From DATDRQ01 sp035291645 (GTDB taxonomy: Bacteria > Chloroflexota > Anaerolineae > Anaerolineales > UBA4823): 6,610 nucleotides of DNA. Positions 5,873 to 6,610 of this stretch are shown piece by piece. The stretch covers positions 1-6,610 of the forward strand of contig DATDRQ010000250.1 in the NCBI GenBank assembly GCA_035291645.1, written 5' to 3'. Within the stretch, counting starts at the first letter, position 1. Each line of letters begins with the position of its first letter. The translations under genes were made by a program, and so were the position numbers. Under the pieces are notes generated by a model. The model had not been told where the DNA came from, did no database searches, and saw only the letters and a program-made list of their open reading frames with translations.

Positions 5873-6610
5873 ATGAAACACAGAGAGAGAATCCTGACGG
5901 CGCTCAACCATGAAGAACCTGACCGCTGCCCGATGCAGGTAAGTTTTACTCCGGAGTTCGCCGACCGCCTGCGCCTTGACTTACAGCTGAAAGGGGACAC
6001 TGTCCACAACCCACATGGGGGTGGAAACACCTATGAACTGGAACGGGCGCTCGGGGAAGACATGCTGCTTACTTCGGTCGGCTGGGCTAATTCATATTAC
6101 CAGGCAGCTGGTACCTACATCGACGAGTGGGGAATCAGCTGGAAGTCTCAAGAATACGCCACGCCGTTCGGCAAGGGCAGGTACACGGAAATTGCCGGCC
6201 ATCCGCTTGCCGATGATCAGGCTGTCATAAGTTACACAGCCCCCGATCCACATCGCCCACAGCTGTATAAAGAGGCGGCCTGGGTGATCGACCAGTTCAA
6301 GGAAGAATACTGGATCGTCGGCGTGACCGTCACAACCATCTTTGAATGCGCCTGGGCGCTGCGCGGTTATGAGCGGCTGCTGATGGATTTCGTTTTAAAC
6401 CCTGACCTGGCCGACACCATCCTGGAGATTCCCTACCAGTTTCATTTAACCGCCGCCAAAAAACTCGTCGAGATGGGCGTGGACATGATCTGGATAGGGG
6501 ACGATGTTGGCGCCCAATCGGCCATGCTCATCTCTCCCAACCACTGGCGGCGGTTTCTCAAGCCCAGGATGGCCAATTTCATCGCCGAGTTAAAACGGAT
6601 CAATCCCCTG
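5873..6610 (+). CDS. Second uroporphyrinogen decarboxylase-superfamily protein (N-terminal part, runs off the window)
   Basis: I translated 246 codons with no stop before the window ends. The opening MKHRERILTALNHEEPDR parallels that of the preceding gene, and later marks match the family: WIGDDVGAQ (Asp210/Asp211) followed by LISPNHWRRFLKP. The H-x-C zinc region should come shortly after the window edge, so its state is unknown. Elsewhere the two proteins are clearly diverged, so this is an old paralogous pair rather than a recent duplication. Only 4 bp separate it from the upstream stop. No Shine-Dalgarno is seen, which fits translational coupling. An in-frame ATG at 5855 would add six residues (MAAINP) and overlap the previous gene; ATG 5873 is preferred because it gives the usual family N-terminus. 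Confidence 0.88.
   Translation, partial: MKHRERILTALNHEEPDRCPMQVSFTPEFADRLRLDLQLKGDTVHNPHGGGNTYELERALGEDMLLTSVGWANSYYQAAGTYIDEWGISWKSQEYATPFGKGRYTEIAGHPLADDQAVISYTAPDPHRPQLYKEAAWVIDQFKEEYWIVGVTVTTIFECAWALRGYERLLMDFVLNPDLADTILEIPYQFHLTAAKKLVEMGVDMIWIGDDVGAQSAMLISPNHWRRFLKPRMANFIAELKRINPL

Overview
The window looks like a sugar-catabolism locus from a Chloroflexota-type bacterium (Anaerolineae or a relative). This is an inference from protein style: the binding protein is a lipoprotein whose Cys is followed by a long Thr/Glu/Pro/Ala linker, and several neighbouring families (RbsB-like binding protein, single-domain sugar ATPase with an FSGGERQG-type signature, COG2407-like isomerase, tandem URO-D-like proteins) are common there. 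No rRNA, tRNA or CRISPR array was seen.

Layout. Two gene groups diverge from a gene-poor spacer (about 1735-2623). Leftward on the minus strand are an ABC-transporter substrate-binding lipoprotein (610-1734) and then the ATP-binding subunit (493 to beyond base 1), separated by a 116-bp gap that holds two inverted repeats. A good sigma70-type promoter (TTGACA, 17 bp, TAAGAT; 1935-1963) drives this group. A tandem 10-bp repeat (GAACGATAAC twice) lies just downstream of the predicted transcription start, where a repressor could act. Rightward on the plus strand are four closely packed genes: an L-fucose isomerase-like protein (2624-4066), an SGNH/GDSL esterase (4078-4707), and two consecutive uroporphyrinogen-decarboxylase-superfamily proteins (4720-5868, and 5873 to beyond the window). 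Gaps are 11, 12 and 4 bp, so they are almost certainly one operon.

The spacer is a rearrangement scar. Directly upstream of the isomerase is the C-terminal 57 codons of a sugar ABC-transporter permease (2414-2587), with no intact upstream part. To its left is a decayed stretch with a transposase-like fragment (2030-2218) and a loose pair of inverted repeats near 1966 and 2380. The simplest reading is that an ancestral operon carried the permease immediately before the isomerase, and that an insertion or IS-mediated recombination removed most of it. The present divergent promoter lies right at the other edge of the scar.

How the genes may work together (inference). The transporter imports a sugar or deoxysugar, possibly acylated or O-methylated. 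The esterase would remove acyl groups, the isomerase would convert the aldose to a ketose, and the paired URO-D-like proteins, which are not heme enzymes by sequence, may carry out methyl-transfer or related chemistry. The first keeps the H-x-C motif of MtaA/CmuA-type methyltransferases but has a His where the third, Cys ligand is expected. The substrate cannot be read from the sequence.
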